Of a DNA stretch of 64,000 nt, positions 1-12,250 are shown in pieces. Numbering within the stretch: position 1 is the stretch's first letter; every line of letters starts with the position of its first letter. Origin of the DNA: Lophius americanus (Eukaryota; Chordata; Actinopteri; Lophiiformes; Lophiidae); assembly GCA_037951165.1 (NCBI GenBank), contig JBBDHG010000014.1, positions 4,117,001 through 4,181,000 on the forward strand, written 5' to 3'. A program made the translations under genes and the position numbers. The notes beneath the pieces were generated by a model. The model made no database searches, was not told the DNA's origin, and saw only the letters and a list, made by a program, of their open reading frames with translations.

Positions 1-235
1 ATAATGCACTTTACATTTGGATCAAATCTCAAAGTGCTACAAGGCAAAAGCAGATAAAAGCATCAATAAAAAATAAATAAATAAATAATAATAATAACTA
101 TACAAAAACGTGACCAAAAGCATTAATGTTAATTACAGTTATAGGTTCTGCTAAAAAGGAAAGTTTGAAGTCCTTTTTTAAATGTGTCAGTCGTCTGTGG
201 AGCCCTCAGATGGTCAGGGAGGTCAGGGATGTCAG
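1..235 (-). mobile_element. L2-type LINE, 3' end fragment
   Basis: Read on the minus strand, this is the last part of an L2-type LINE: the codons around the ...GAPQTT... end of the ORF, a 3' UTR with a TTTTTAGCAGAACCTATAAC-like block, and the closing AATGTAAAGTGC-type tail. The same 3' UTR occurs on the plus strand at 3,160-3,345 and 54,190-54,445, so the assignment rests on repetition inside the window. A small internal duplication (GGTCAGGGAGGTCAGGGATGTCAGGGA) marks its end near 205-238. Confidence 0.8.
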
Positions 236-240
236 GGAGT

Positions 241-639
241 TATAACGTTTAACTCATTAAGTTAACGGGTGGAGAGTCTTTGATTTGTTCATTTTCAATA
301 CATTATAAACTGACGTTAGTTAGAGAACCAGTGTAATTATACTGTTGTTGACTTTTATTGATATATTATTATTTGCATGCTTGTAAGAAATATTTTCCTG
401 TTACCTAACTAAGGTTTGTCACTATCATTTCTTCAGCCACCCTCCATATTCAGAGAAGATTAATATAGCCTGCAATATTTGAACCTGTTTTCTCTCAGAA
501 CCCTGTGGTCCAAGAAGGGTTTTTCGCACACATAAACAATGGTTATCCAAATCATCCATATCTAATTAAAATAACTAGTAACCTAATTTATTTCACATGT
601 TGCTCATCTACAGGCTCCCAGAATACAACAAAGCAAAAA
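241..639. other. AT-rich unassigned stretch
   Basis: No ORF, repeat or RNA gene could be recognised here. It lies between an L2 3' end and the first hAT-like codons, and may include the 5' end of the hAT copy, but no terminal inverted repeat was identified. Confidence 0.4.
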
Positions 640-1915
640 AAAATGGGCCAGTGCAGAGGGACAGTCTAATATAGATACTTTCATGATTCAGGTAAGAGAG
701 GTGCACTACAAAGCCAGTATGGGCCATCCCAGAGAGAAGGCAATTACTGAATCCATAATACAGAACCTCATCATGTCATGCAACTTGCCTCTGTCTTGGT
801 TGAGAAGCTTAGCTTCCAGGATTTCATGTCAGTGGTAGATGAGAGTTACTGCCCGGTAAGTCAGATCACCATAACCAGCTGTTTGAGTGGGCTATCAGCA
901 GACATAGACTCCAAGATAAAATCCAAACTAGAAAGAACAGACAACGTATCTGGGACTATGAATATATGGACTGATAGATCTAGGCATGGCTCTCAGGGGT
1001 TCACAGCCCACTTCATGGAAATGGAGAAAATTTAAAATAAATTGCAGAATACTGCAGCCAGTTCTCTTAGGTTGCAAATAAATTCACCAGGTCACACACT
1101 TGATAAACAATAAGTGAGAAATTTTTGGAGATATGTGACAACTTCAATATAAAACAGAAATTGGATTAGATCATGTGTTTTATACCTGAAATATGAAGAA
1201 AGCCTTCACAGTGTGATTGCCCTTGGCTTCAAATTAGAGAGAAGATGCAGAAGATGGCGACAGTGTGGTGGAAAACAGCAACTTAAGGGAGGAAATATGT
1301 GAAGATTACCAGGGTGATGTGGAATCCATCCAGAGAAGCTGCTGGCAACAGTGGCTACAGTGCTTTGCACATTCATCGCAGCTTGTTGTGCGAAATGGCC
1401 TGAATGAGACAAGGATTCTGACTGCATTTTACTTCATTCCACTTGCAGGCTTTCGGAAGCTTTTGAGGCAGAGTATGGAGCAAATCGCAGCATCCTTACT
1501 ACTGTTTCAACTCGATGGAATTCCACTCTCCGCCTTGCTGTGAAAGTCACTGATTTGGATCCCCATTGCCCAAACAACTTGATGGAAGCCTAAGGACAGA
1601 AAGGTCTCTGCTTGTCAGTGAGAGAATGGAGTCTGCCGAAAGATTTTTCTGAAGATTTGGCCCCATTTCTTAAAGCAACAAACCTCACAAAAGGGGACAA
1701 ATTCGGGACTCTCGAGGCAGCTCTCCCTTCCATTCTGTCACTCAACAGCCACTTCATCAGTATGCTGACTATGACTCGTCACCTGGTTGGTTTAGTGAAA
1801 GCAGTACAGAAGTCACTCCAACGCCGTTTTTTCGAGGGTTCTTCGCAAATTTAATGAAATAGCACAGCTCAACTCGTTTTAGATCTTCCATTTGGAGATG
1901 TGGTCTACATGATCA
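640..1915 (+). pseudogene. hAT transposase, N-terminal and middle part (broken)
   Basis: Several short frames in a row read as a hAT-superfamily transposase, the DDE enzyme that cuts and pastes its own transposon. At 778-1035 the frame has the N-terminal conserved block, ending in a WTDRSRHGSQGFTAHFM stretch that corresponds to the family's 'W(T/S)..' region before the catalytic core. Around 1,350-1,400 it reads WLQCFAHSSQLVVRNGL, the family's C..H..(N/Q)L block. At 1,612-1,854 it reads through VQKSLQRRFFEG, typical of the helical insertion domain. Stops and frame changes separate the blocks, so it cannot encode an active enzyme. The copy is interrupted after an FGDVVYMI stretch (about 1,890-1,915) by an L2 LINE and resumes at about 3,350. 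The exact subfamily is not clear. Confidence 0.8.
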
Positions 1916-1929
1916 GGGACATGATCATG

Positions 1930-3346
1930 TGGCAAAGATCTTGGTGCTACATGATCTATTGCAGTCTGGACGCTGGAGGGAGAGAACGCTGGCATTGTAG
2001 TTGCTGCGCACCTCCAGGACCACCTCAATTACAACAACCTCTTTTTCAGTTATTTTTTTTTAGTCACAAATGACATTCGGATGGCAGCAGATGCTGGTTC
2101 AACTTCCCTCCTGATTCTCCTTGATATGTCTGCTTCCTTCGACACTGTTGACCATGGAATACTCCTACACCTTTTACTTCACACCATTGGAACTCAGCGA
2201 TAATGTCCTAAACTGGTTTCAATCCTACCTCACTGACAGAACAGAATACATTTCCCTTAGAAGTGCAAGGCCCCGGACCCACACTGTCACCCGAGGAGTC
2301 CCCCAGGGTTCAGTCCTTGGCCATTCTCTTCTTACTGTACATGCTACCGCTTGGCCATGTCATCAGTGGATATGTACTCTCATTCCATTGCTACGCTGAT
2401 GACAGGCAAATCTACATAAAAACTGACACATGTTGCTCTTCTCCAGCTTCTTCATGCTAATCATCATCATCTCCCCTGCCAACTCTCCACGCCTATCTGG
2501 AGGAGATAAAGGTGTGGATGAAAAACAAATTTCTCCAGTTATTTAAATCCAAAACTGAGGCAATTTTATTTGACAAGCCACATCAGACCCAGTGATCCTC
2601 CATAACCAGCATTACCTTCTCTGGTAACGAAATTCCCCTCTCCTCATCAGTCACCAACACTGGCGTAAGACTTGACCCTCATCTCACTTTTGAATCCCAC
2701 ATCAAACACATCTGTAATATTTCCTTTCACCCACCTTAAGTCATGCTGAAAAGCTGGTCAACGCCTTTGTCTCCTCCAGACTGGATTACTGTAACGCACT
2801 TCTCATCAGGATCCCAGATAAAAGTCATCAAAGATTAAAGTCTGTTCAAAACAGTGCTGCAAAGATCCTGACGAGAGTGCGTAAACACAAACACATCAAC
2901 CCCGTTCTTCATTCACTTCACTGGCTTCCCGTCTCCATTAGAATTGAATATAAGGTCTCCCTCCTCACTCACCAGTGCATCCATGGCAATGCACCCCTCT
3001 ACCTGAAAGAACTACTCACGCAACTGACCTCAACACCTCAACCTGTTGTACCCTATCAAACCGCTTCCTCCTCTCCCGGACAAAACTCAGCACCATGGGT
3101 GATCGGGCCTACTGTTCTCCTGCCCCTCATCTGTGGAATGCACTCCCTGACCATCTGAGGGCTCCTCAGACGACTAAGACTTTAAAATAAGGACTTAAAA
3201 CTTTCTTTTTTAGCATAACCTATAACTTTCAATTAACATTGCTGCTTTTTGGTCATATTTTTATGTTATTATTATTATTTTTACTTTTACCTTGTAGAAC
3301 TTTGATATTTAATCCAAATGTAAAGTGCGTTGTCAGCACTACTAAA
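1930..3346 (+). mobile_element. L2-type LINE, 5'-truncated, inserted in hAT
   Basis: The plus strand reads as a non-LTR reverse transcriptase of the L2/CR1 group. It has VTNDIRMAADAGS and LLILLDMSASFDTVDH (RT block with the first catalytic Asp) at about 2,060-2,155, then GVPQGSVLG near 2,295, and YADDRQIY near 2,394-2,417, the active-site block. The C-terminal ...HINPVLHSLHWLPVS.R.EYKV region starts at 2,877. The 3' UTR ends in a CCAAATGTAAAGTGCGTT tail. It lacks the endonuclease half, as usual for 5'-truncated LINE copies, and carries stops and frame changes. hAT coding sequence flanks both ends. Confidence 0.85.
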
Positions 3347-3965
3347 TCCATCAAACTGCTTCTTCTGGCTAGAGCAAGATGTCCTTGCACCAGATGAAGT
3401 CATCAGTAAGGTGAAGGAGATGATAACAGGTAGCTAAAAGTACACACTGTTTCCATAACACTTTATTATCAAATTTTGCATTAACACGGACAAAATCGTA
3501 TTATGCTTACTTATCATTGATTCATTATTATGACCATTGCCACTGTTTGTAGTGTATTTTAATGTCATATATTGTAACAAACCACAGTTTCACTTACTGA
3601 ACTTTTACTGACCTGGTCTTGGCTGAGGCCTGGAAAGTCACTACTGAGAAAGCAGTAGTGGAGAAGATGATCTAAAGGAGCCACCTTCTGAAACTCCATG
3701 TCTTTACTCCGGATGAAAAGCAACAAGAAAATGTGCACCATTGCTTATCTGTCAAGGTTGAGCTCAAGCGCTACATTTAGGTATCCTTTGGAAAAGAAAA
3801 AATTTGGATATCTAGAAAAGGTATTCAAATGTCTTCCCAAGGCTCTATGTTGTGGCCATGAATGTGCTCGCTGTTCCTTCCATCAGTGCACCAGTGGAGA
3901 AGGTATTTAGTCATTGAGGACTTAAAATGCGCCTTCATAGAGCCAGGTTTAATGCAAGGATGCTA
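3347..3965 (+). pseudogene. hAT transposase, C-terminal dimerisation part (broken)
   Basis: Immediately after the L2 tail the sequence reads FFWLEQDVLAPDEVISKV (about 3,357-3,415), continuing the hAT protein interrupted at 1,915. The hAT C-terminal dimerisation domain follows at about 3,850-3,965 in another frame: LAVPSISAPVEKVFSH then GLKMRLHRARFNARMLLDY, matching the family's SAP.ER.FS and (R)P.RARM...L blocks. An in-frame stop lies between the two blocks. Together with 640-1915 it defines one dead hAT copy of roughly 1.9 kb of coding sequence. Confidence 0.8.
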
Positions 3966-5095
3966 TTAGACTATCTTTTTGAAATGCAACCAAGTTGATT
4001 ATGCATTCTTGAGGGGATTTTATGTTTTTGACATAACCTTACAAGTGGTGACAGCGCAAAGTATGATAAACAGGAAGTTGCTGTTTCAGGGGAAAGAAAT
4101 GCTTGAATGGTCACATAAGGTGGTGTACATCTCTGGGTACACGAGTCAAGCTCTAGTTGACTTGTGTACACTGTAACCTCAGTGTTTGAGGAGAAGTTGT
4201 GGGAAAGTATTAAATATATATTTGTACATTACCATAGAGCATCCCCCATTGTGTGTTTCACCTAGCACTATGAAACTTGGTAGATGTCTTTCTTACGAAA
4301 TCCTATAAAAAAAGTCTCGGAGAGACTTAATGCTTGCAGCTTTAATTCCCTGAAATTTAGTTTGTTTGATTTTCCTATCAATTTTGAATATTTTGAATTC
4401 AAACAAATGAATCCACCTCCTTTCCCATAACTACCTGTGAGATGCCTTTAGGCGATGAAGCTGCCTGAAGTAACAGACTTGGTGCAGCTCCAAGGTCTAA
4501 ATATGCAATGCCCTGTGCACTTTGATCAGAAGCAGGAGTATGCACATTTAATTGTACACAGTTAATGATGTCATTCCCACCGCATGTTTAATACTCTACT
4601 AGTTTCACAGGAGTATCTTCAAGTGACTTATAATAAACATTAGGAAGAAATGAACACACACAGTCACAAACAGTTTTGACAAGAGTATTATAAGCACTAG
4701 CTTTCTTTTGCCAGGCAAAAAACTTCCATTCACTGAATCATCCAAACTGAGGAAATAAGAAGGGTGGACAGCGAGAGTCCCTTTTATTTCTACACTCAGT
4801 CTTACTTCATTAAGTTTGTGAGTAGCAATTTTGAACCATATATACACATGCATGAATGCACGTTTATGTGTGTAAGTAACTCTTCATTGGTCAAGAGTTT
4901 TTGGTTAATCAGTGAAAATATAAAAAAAAAAAGAAAAAAAAAAAGATATATAACATTTACCCTTTATTTGGATTTCTTCGGTGGGATACATCCAATAGTT
5001 TTTGCGTAATATGGTTTACAAACCAACAAGCAAATGAACACAAGTGAAAACGGATAAAAAGGCTAATTTTGACCCCATTGAATATTTCCATTTTT
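3966..5095. other. Unassigned intergenic stretch
   Basis: Short ORFs here show no family signature and have neither good codon pattern nor motifs. The first few hundred bases may include the 3' end of the hAT copy. A poly-purine run (A-rich, with G) lies at 4,921-4,947. Confidence 0.4.
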
Positions 5096-5097
5096 TT

Positions 5098-5152
5098 AAA
5101 TAATAATAATAATACATTTAATTTATAACGCACTTTACATTTGGATCAAATG
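5098..5152 (-). mobile_element. L2-type LINE tail, tiny fragment
   Basis: On the minus strand this is only the extreme 3' tip of an L2 copy: ATCCAAATGTAAAGTGCG then TTATAAATTAAATGTATTATTATTA. Such severe 5' truncation is common in LINE insertion. Confidence 0.7.
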
Positions 5153-6740
5153 GTGTATTATTCATTGCCCACGTACTTCCATATGTCCTGTGGGATATAA
5201 CCACAAGATGGGAGGGAAGATTCACAAGTTTTGATATCAAACAAATCTGTAGACATTTGTGGAGACTTGAATTATGGCAACATTGCCCAAAATGATATCC
5301 AGTGGTGTTCTGCTGCTTCAATAAGACTATCAGGCAGGTATGCATTGCCTTTTCTTCGAGATATGAACTATGAATTTTGCCAGATTTAAATACAAAACTG
5401 CAGTGATTGATTAAGGCTCATCATCTTACTCCTCTACCTCAGCAGTTCCATTGGGTCACCGTTAAATTCCAAATTGATTTCAATATTTTGCCTTTCACCT
5501 TCAGGAATCTTCAGGATTCGGCATATCTATGTTTCTATGTCCTCCTTTATATCTGAATAACATCTCACACTTTCAGATTCTTCTCTTTGAAATCCAACTT
5601 TACCTCCTGCCTCACTGACTACCATAAGGTTTAGAGCCTGAAGCTGTGCAGCCACTCACCTCCAGAAGTCCCTCCAGCTAGACATCGATAATTATTATTT
5701 TTAAAATACTCAAATTAAAGTGTAAGAAATATAACCAGTATTGTATTAAATTAAATATATCAATAATTGCACAATAAAATGTAATGTATGCAACATCCTT
5801 CAACAAGAATAAGCTAATATTGAATTGGCCTACTGGATACTTTTATCTGTCATAATGTATCAGCTGTGGCATTCTTTGTAATCCTTGAAATTACTGATGC
5901 CCTGCCACATGTTTCCGGAGCTTGTTTCCTCAATGCGCTGCTTGTACTTTTGTTTGCCATTTTTAATGTCTCTGCGCAAGGCTGCCCTGTATCTGCTGTA
6001 GGACTCCCTGTCCCCTGATCAGAGAGCTGCATCCCTCTAATGAGGCTTCCTCTGTCCACTTTGGCCTGTGTTTTAGTGACTACATGTTTTTAGCCTCAAT
6101 AATTCTGCTGATTAAATGTTTAATTAAACATCTTATGAAGGATCTTCTTTTTGCCTCCCTTCCTGAGTAAATTTGGGTAATAACAAAGTTACTCATTTCA
6201 AACTCATATGTACTATCTGTCGCTTTGCAGAATTGGACTCATAAATCCACAAGGCTGTTTACAATTGTAAAGTTTTTCTGTTTGATTCAGTCAGAGGGTG
6301 CCATAAAATGAATATAGTTGTCTGCTTTGAGCAGGAGAGGGTCTTGAGGAGGTGCGACGATATTGTCCACAATATAATTCTGAAGAGAGATCTTATCAAC
6401 CAATAATCAATAGAAATTAATTAATTCTCTTTTCAGAGTCCACAAAAAGGTTGACAGCATTTGATGGAACTAGAAACACTGATAGTTTATTCAAAGGAGT
6501 TTTGATGGTATAATTGTGACTTTGGTCATATTCGTTTATTGATAACAAACCAGGCAGAATATTACAAGGACAGTTTTTCGAGGATAAATAAATTCTAAGA
6601 ACCTGGCGGATCTGTCTCCCTCTTCTGTCTTATGTGTAATGACTCTCCCCTTTCCCTGTTTCTTTTGTCTGTCTCTCACTAGAATTATTATCTTTTGCCA
6701 TTTAATGTTGTTTATTTGTTATGTTTTTGATTCATATTGT
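5153..6740. other. Unassigned stretch with possible eroded LINE 3' end
   Basis: Between about 5,400 and 5,700 the plus strand weakly resembles the C-terminal region of an L2/CR1 LINE (a HLTPL..QFHWV..KFQIDF-like reading followed by a TTATT-rich end), heavily eroded. The rest, including an ORF on the minus strand at 5,850-6,059, shows nothing recognisable. Confidence 0.3.
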
Positions 6741-6744
6741 AGCG

Positions 6745-6885
6745 TGTTGGGAGATATATTTTGTGTGTTCCATCCAATGCTATGGGCATTTCCAGTTGAC
6801 TGTGCAAATAAAAGGCACTTCCTGGATAAGAGTTGTTACTCTGCCTGTTCATGCTCTAAAATCCCAATATTGCCACATTAGTGTC
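6745..6885 (+). repeat. Ty3/gypsy 5' LTR remnant
   Basis: About 140 bases match the end of the LTR at 9,781-10,090. Shared blocks include GGCATTTCCAGTTGACT (A in place of the first G in the other copy), GCAAATAAAAGGCACT (with an AATAAA poly(A) signal) and CTCTGCCTGTTC.TGCTCTAAAA. Upstream of about 6,745 the match stops, so the U3 part of this LTR is lost or replaced. A TGTCAGAAATGGGATT stretch directly after it is where the primer-binding site would lie. Confidence 0.75.
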
Positions 6886-7439
6886 AGAAATGGGATTGCA
6901 AGTTGGCACCCATGTTATAAAACATTGAAGAACTCATGACATGCCTACATGCCATTGATAGTGCCTGCCCAAAGGAAGGAAGCAGGCTATTATTGAATAT
7001 AGACAATTTGGAAGAACAAGCTGGCCTTCCTTGTGTATCCAGTGACCCCCGGCTAGTGGAGAGAGTTTGTTGTTGAAGGAATCAGCAAAGGATACCCAGC
7101 CTACCAGTCCTGGCGGTGGCAACCGCCGGTGCTGCGTCTCCTCAACCAGTAGCGGTGGGCAGTGAGCATTCCTCCAGCCGCAGTGACAGTCACCAACAGC
7201 GTTCCCTCGACACACCTCCCTGCGGCTGTTACAGCTACCGCTGGAAGGTCCTCGTCGGGGCATGATGAAGAACGCACGGCAAGGATACCCCACGATCAAC
7301 GCTGCTGCCCACGGGAGGAGGTAACTCTTCAAGCTTTCGTCCGGGGTCTCCAGCCAGAATGACTCAAAAAACACATCCGCCTGTGTGCACCAAATACTTT
7401 GGCTGAGGTGCTGAGTGAAGCAGATCGAGTACAACACTT

Positions 7440-9420
7440 GTGCGCGAAAGTGCCCCCTTCAAGCATGACACTCTGAGTACGTCAAGCAAACTGCGAGGTA
7501 GGCAACGACAAAGGGGCATTCTACCAAGACACCAGTCTACCACCACAACGAGCATGACGGGGAGCCTGTGCCTGGCTCATGGACTCTATGAGGACAGTGA
7601 AATCAATGGCACCCAATACAGACCCTTAGTGGATACTGGGGCCATCATCTCTCTTGTTCATCCAGGGACCCTGACTGGAAAAAGTGTCTCAAAACCCCGG
7701 GGTTTTGAGGCGCACCCGCATCACCACAGTCACCAGTACGCACCAGAAGTTGGGGAAAAGGTTTCTGCAAGTTACTGTTGCTAACTTAATTGTTGACCAC
7801 AAGTTCTGGTTAGCCAACATACAAGACCTCTGCAGTTTCGGACTGGACCTGCTGGTTAAGAGGGGGGCAGTGTTAGTTATACCCGTGCGACACTCTACCT
7901 GAGTTCTGAAGCCATAGTACTTCACACCGCGGGTTTAGAAGCTGCCACATGTCTCATTACCAGCCCAGGGGCACCCCACTCCATTGTCAACAGCCAGAGT
8001 CACCCACAGGAGCTGTGAGGGCTTGCAGGTGGATCAGAGATGTCAGCTACCAGAGTTATTGGACCTGTTTGCTGAGATATTTGCAGCCAAGGGGGAGGAC
8101 TCTTGAACCACCAACCTGGTGCAGCATGACATTGACACTGGTAATGCACCTCCCTTCCGCCTCCGACCCCGTTGCCTTCCATTCACCAAAAGACATCTGG
8201 CAGAGCAAAATATCAAAGAGATGCTTGAGGCAGGCATCATCAAGCCCTCCACAAGCCCATGGGCAGCTCCGGTAGTATTAGTAAAGAAAAAGATGGTATC
8301 TGGCACTTCTGCGTGGACTACCACCTACTCAATGAAGTCACACGCAAAGATTCCTACCCGCTGCCCCGGATTGATGATGCCCTCAACTACATTGCCTCGA
8401 CCTTTGCAGTGGCTACTGGCAAGTGGAGCTGGAACCGGGAGCAGTCCCGAAAACCGCCTTCTCCTATGAGCTGTGACAGTTTAAGGTGATGCCCTTTGGC
8501 CTTTGCAATGCACCTGTCACTTTCGAGTGTATTATGGAGAGGGTCTTGGCCAACATACCTGTAGCCACTGTGTCGTTTACTTGGATGACCTTCTTGCCCA
8601 TGCTGCGGATTCTGAGAGTGCACTGGCCAACCTGAGGGACATTTTCCATGCCATCCGTGAGGCCGGTTTCCGTATTCACCCCAAGTAATGTCAAATGTTC
8701 CGGCAAGAGACGTCCTTCCTTGGTCATGTCGTCAGCTCGGCGGATGTGTCCATTGACCCAGCAAGGGTCACAGCCGTGAAGGACTTGCTGGTCCCCCGCA
8801 ATATTGAAGAGCTGCGGAGCGTTCTGTGCCTGATCTGCTACTGGCGATTTGTTAAGGACTTTGCCACGATTGCCGGCCCACTAAACCAACCGACCCAGAA
8901 CGGGCAGTCGTTTCTGCGACCAGGCCTTCGCAAAGCTGCGGTCAGCATTTGTTGAGGCCCCGCTGCTGGCCTACCCGGATCTCCAGAGGCACTACATTCT
9001 GAACATAGACGCTAGCAACATGTGTCTTCATGCGGTGCTGTCGCAGGAGGGAGAGAAGGATGAGCAGTTCAATGCTTACTTCAGCCTCTCCCTCAACTGG
9101 CATGAAAAGAACTACCTGTGTCTCTCGTCGGGAGTTGCTAGCTGTCATTCTCGGCCTTCGCCACTTCCAACAATACCTTTTTGGGCAGAGGTTCCTCCTG
9201 CACACTGGCCATACTTCCCTCACCTGGCTCCTTAGTTTCAATGAACCTGAAGGACAGCTGGCCCGGTGGCTAGAGACTCTACATGACCATCACTTTGAGA
9301 GACACCACCGTGCTAGCTGCCTCCATAAAACTAAGATGCACTGTCCTGACGTCCATCTGAGGAGGAGGAATGCCGGTACTACTAACGTGTGGAGAAATGA
9401 GATGCAGCGAGTCCGATGGT
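7440..9420 (+). pseudogene. Ty3/gypsy pol (protease, RT, RNase H), broken
   Basis: This is the polyprotein that copies the element's RNA into DNA. The retropepsin active site is LVDTGAIISLVHPG at about 7,623-7,664. RT begins near 8,119 (HDIDTGNAPPFRLRP) and runs through LPFTKRHLAEQ, AGIIKPSTSPWAAPVVLVKK, FCVDYHLLNEVTRKDSY and PLPRIDDALNYIAS. A shortened segment follows near 8,400-8,470, where the block before MPFGLCNAP is eroded. The catalytic box CVVYLDDLLAHA lies at 8,569-8,604. The thumb and connection follow at 8,695-8,955 (FLGHVVSSADVSIDPARV). The RNase H block YILNIDASN..LHAVLSQEGE lies at about 8,993-9,056, ending with FNEPEGQLARWLETL near 9,236-9,281. At least five frame changes separate these segments. 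Confidence 0.85.
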
Positions 9421-9609
9421 AGCAGCCCAATGGAACACCAAAGCAGATGATGACAACAGGCCAGAGACACCAGCAATGGTGGGACTTAGGCATCATCTTC
9501 AACCAACAACAACAGTTTCAAGGACATCGACCAAGACCTGCTTCGACGTGATCAGAGCCAAGGCCCGTTCTCTCCTGCATGCAGGAGGGTGGGTGTAGGC
9601 TCTGATCAG

Positions 9610-9745
9610 AGTGCGTTAGAGTGCTCCAACTTGTTCATGGTTCAGTGGGGATGGTCAAGTTAGGAGTCACCAAGGGCCTTCATTGCCTAGATTCCCGGTT
9701 CTATTGACCCGGGTGTAAGTGCAACCTGCAACCCACCACGGGAAA
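9610..9745 (+). pseudogene. Ty3/gypsy integrase, zinc-binding fragment
   Basis: A short plus-strand reading (LVHGSVGMVKLGVTKGLHCL... then YWPGCKCNLQP in a different frame) resembles the H2C2 zinc-binding N-terminus of gypsy integrases. The catalytic core that should follow is absent: the 3' LTR starts only about 40 bases later. A large deletion therefore removed the rest of integrase. Confidence 0.6.
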
Positions 9746-9780
9746 CCACAAGGAGGCGATCTGAACAAGGGCTACTAAAG

Positions 9781-10090
9781 TGTTAGCTTCCCCAACACCT
9801 CAGGGACTTTGTGGTTGACACAACACATGGGTTGCTGGGGACAGCTAACCTGCTAAGTGGGGTATGTTTAGCGTGTTTGGGGTTATGTGGGAGGAGACTC
9901 CAGCATGCATAGCAACATACGTGTTCTGCACCAGGACTGAAACTGTTCTGTTCGTGTTATTGACTTCACACTTGGTTTTGTGCGTTACATTCAATGCTGT
10001 AAGCATTTCCAGTTGACTATGCAAATAAAAGGCACTCCCTAGATAAGAATTTTTCTCTGCCTGTTCTTGCTCTAAAAATCTCAACAATAT
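9781..10090 (+). repeat. Ty3/gypsy 3' LTR
   Basis: It starts TGTTAGCTTCCCC and ends near ...CTCAACA, the TG...CA form expected of LTRs. It contains AATAAA in GCAAATAAAAGGCAC (about 10,021-10,035) and shares its 3' half with 6,745-6,885. The end point is uncertain because CTCAACA occurs twice (about 10,081 and 10,094). Confidence 0.75.
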
Positions 10091-12188
10091 TCTCAACAAT
10101 GTCACCACAATATTTTGCTCCCTCAGTGTTTTCTTTACTTACCTGGTCGCCTGCCCAGCTCCAATGTCTGTTTATTACTGCACTTTCTTACATTAAACCT
10201 GTATCTCTCTCTACCACAGACACAGATCATTTTGTTGTAACAGCCGTTTATTTCTTGGCATGGCAGGTCTCAATCAAATTCCTTGCCACCTTGAACACAC
10301 CAGATAACGCAATATAATCCATTCACAACACGAGAACGTCATTATGAATGAACACTGTGAAATAAATCAATACATGACGTGAAAAGGAAATGAAATACAA
10401 AAGGGCGCAAAATGCAAATGTTAACAAAGAAAAGACGTCATGAAAAGAGGATTTAAGACTTTGAGAGTTTATTTCAATATGAATTTCTACTTCAATAGCA
10501 AACATTTAAACTTTTAAGAGAGCACTGGGGCCTCCTGACACACATCACTTTACCTAGGCTGGCAGGTAAGACTGGCCAAAGAGAGTTTCCGCCCTACTAA
10601 AGTGCCCTCCTTGTAACATGAACAAAAATTTAGTTCCATCTTTTATTTCAACACTAAAACATGAATAATTGAAAATGAAATCATATTTTAAATGTAAACA
10701 ATACATCAAATTATTTATATATTTATTACGGAAAGTATTTACTTAATTATGAAGAAATTATTATCTGTTGACAAGTGAATCATTTGTTGTGTTGTGTGAG
10801 CATTAGTTGGACAGCAATTACCAAACTATTATATTGAACTCGTGTTCATTTTACTATAAGGGTGAGCACACCATCTATTATAACAGGATAGTCAAATCGT
10901 TATGGAGCTAGAATACTCAAACCAAATGTCCAAATGCAGCACACACTCTCTGACCATGGCGCCCTACTCAGAAAACATGACCAAATTATATTCAACAGAA
11001 AGGAATCAGGTCAGTAGCAAATAACACTCACAAGTCTCGCCAGTCAAGTAAGTCAGTTACCCGCTCTATTTTCTCCCTATCTCTCCGGCGCTGCTGCCAC
11101 TGCCTGTGCTTTATGTCGCCCAACTGCATGCCTCCAACTCGCCGCCTTTACATACCTGCAGAAAGACTGTCCTTTGCCACCAACCTTGACCATTTTAAAA
11201 GTGAAGTGGGAAAGTATCATTATCAGTATTACAATGCTCCATAGTTTCAAACAGTAACACTTTTTCTCCAGCTATTTTTATACATTACATTTTCATGGGG
11301 TTTTTACGAGGGTGTGTACTAACATTGGCTGTGGCTGAGTATGGGGATGATTTTAACCTGTTTTTTGTCTATGAGGGCTTTGTAAAATGAATTAAAATTG
11401 TTTCTGATTATCTGGTCTATGTAGGAAATACCTCTAATCATCTGTTGAGTCTCCGAAGGGGATCTAGGGGTCAATTAAGGTTCATTCTACTTTACAATTT
11501 GTTGTCACATTGGCCTACAAGCAACCTCCTGTACCTTATTGTAAATGAGTTAGGTGCTTGGGCATGAGCGGTTGCATAATAGAGAAAGCAAATTGATGAA
11601 CCCAACTTCAACTGATTTGTATTTCTTTTGATTCAATGCTGTAGGTGTTCTATTTTTGCTTATTTGTTGCCAAGATATTCTGAGGGCGAGGCCTGGCCGC
11701 ATTGTCTCCTCTCTGCTGACTTCTCTTGAGTTGTTCCATTTGTGCTGCCTTCTAATCTCAAACTCCTGGACACTACATTTTTGCTGGCTCCATCACCCTG
11801 CTTACTCATTAAGGTCAATTAAGCCAGCGTCCAAAGTGTTCGTTCCAAGAATTTTGCAGAGCATTGCCTCAAGATAAATTCTTGTAGCTTAATCTCTGTG
11901 TCTCTCCTAATCTAGTTGGGTGACACTAACTATTGGACACTGTCTGGCTGCCGAGCCAGTAAGTAGATTGGTAGTTAGTCAATTGTGTTTGTTGTCCCTT
12001 TGTGCATACAGGCCACTTGACTTTGACTAGTGTGGGTTGCTGGTAGTGCTGTGGGCCTTCCAAGGTTGCTCGGTCAGGGGTGAGCTGCAGGCCTCCTATA
12101 GCCAAAGAAGCTCATTGAGTAGCATCTAAAGCTTTTGAACCCACCTTGCAAATACATTCAAAGTTGCTCTCATATTTCCTTATTTTAC
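10091..12188. other. Unassigned intergenic stretch
   Basis: No gene was recognised. ORFs are short and without motifs. The part at 11,640-12,180 is less AT-rich than its surroundings and may be an old repeat, but I could not place it in a family. Confidence 0.4.
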
Positions 12189-12193
12189 GGCTT

Positions 12194-12240
<47 letters not shown>
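12189..12240 (-). repeat. (CAAT/GATT)n microsatellite, LINE tail
   Basis: About 13 perfect ATCA repeats. On the minus strand the sequence leading into it is GCACCTTGAGGCAACTG...GGTGCTATATAAATAAA followed by (GATT)n. This is the typical 3' end of a fish LINE whose tail repeats prime its own copying. Confidence 0.9.

Positions 12241-12250
<10 letters not shown>

Larger units (their letters stand above)
6745..10090 (+). mobile_element. Ty3/gypsy LTR retrotransposon, degraded
   Basis: The element has a 5' LTR remnant, a short GC-rich gag/leader region (about 6,900-7,550), protease, reverse transcriptase, RNase H, a fragment of the integrase zinc-binding domain, and a 3' LTR, in the Ty3/gypsy order with integrase last. 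At about 3.3 kb it is clearly shortened; most of gag and most of integrase are missing. It has base composition unlike the AT-rich flanks. Many frame changes and stops make it non-autonomous. Confidence 0.85.

Noticed and set aside
6934..7437. 167-codon minus-strand ORF
   Set aside because: It lies antisense to the GC-rich gag/leader region of the gypsy element, has no motif, and is explained by base composition.
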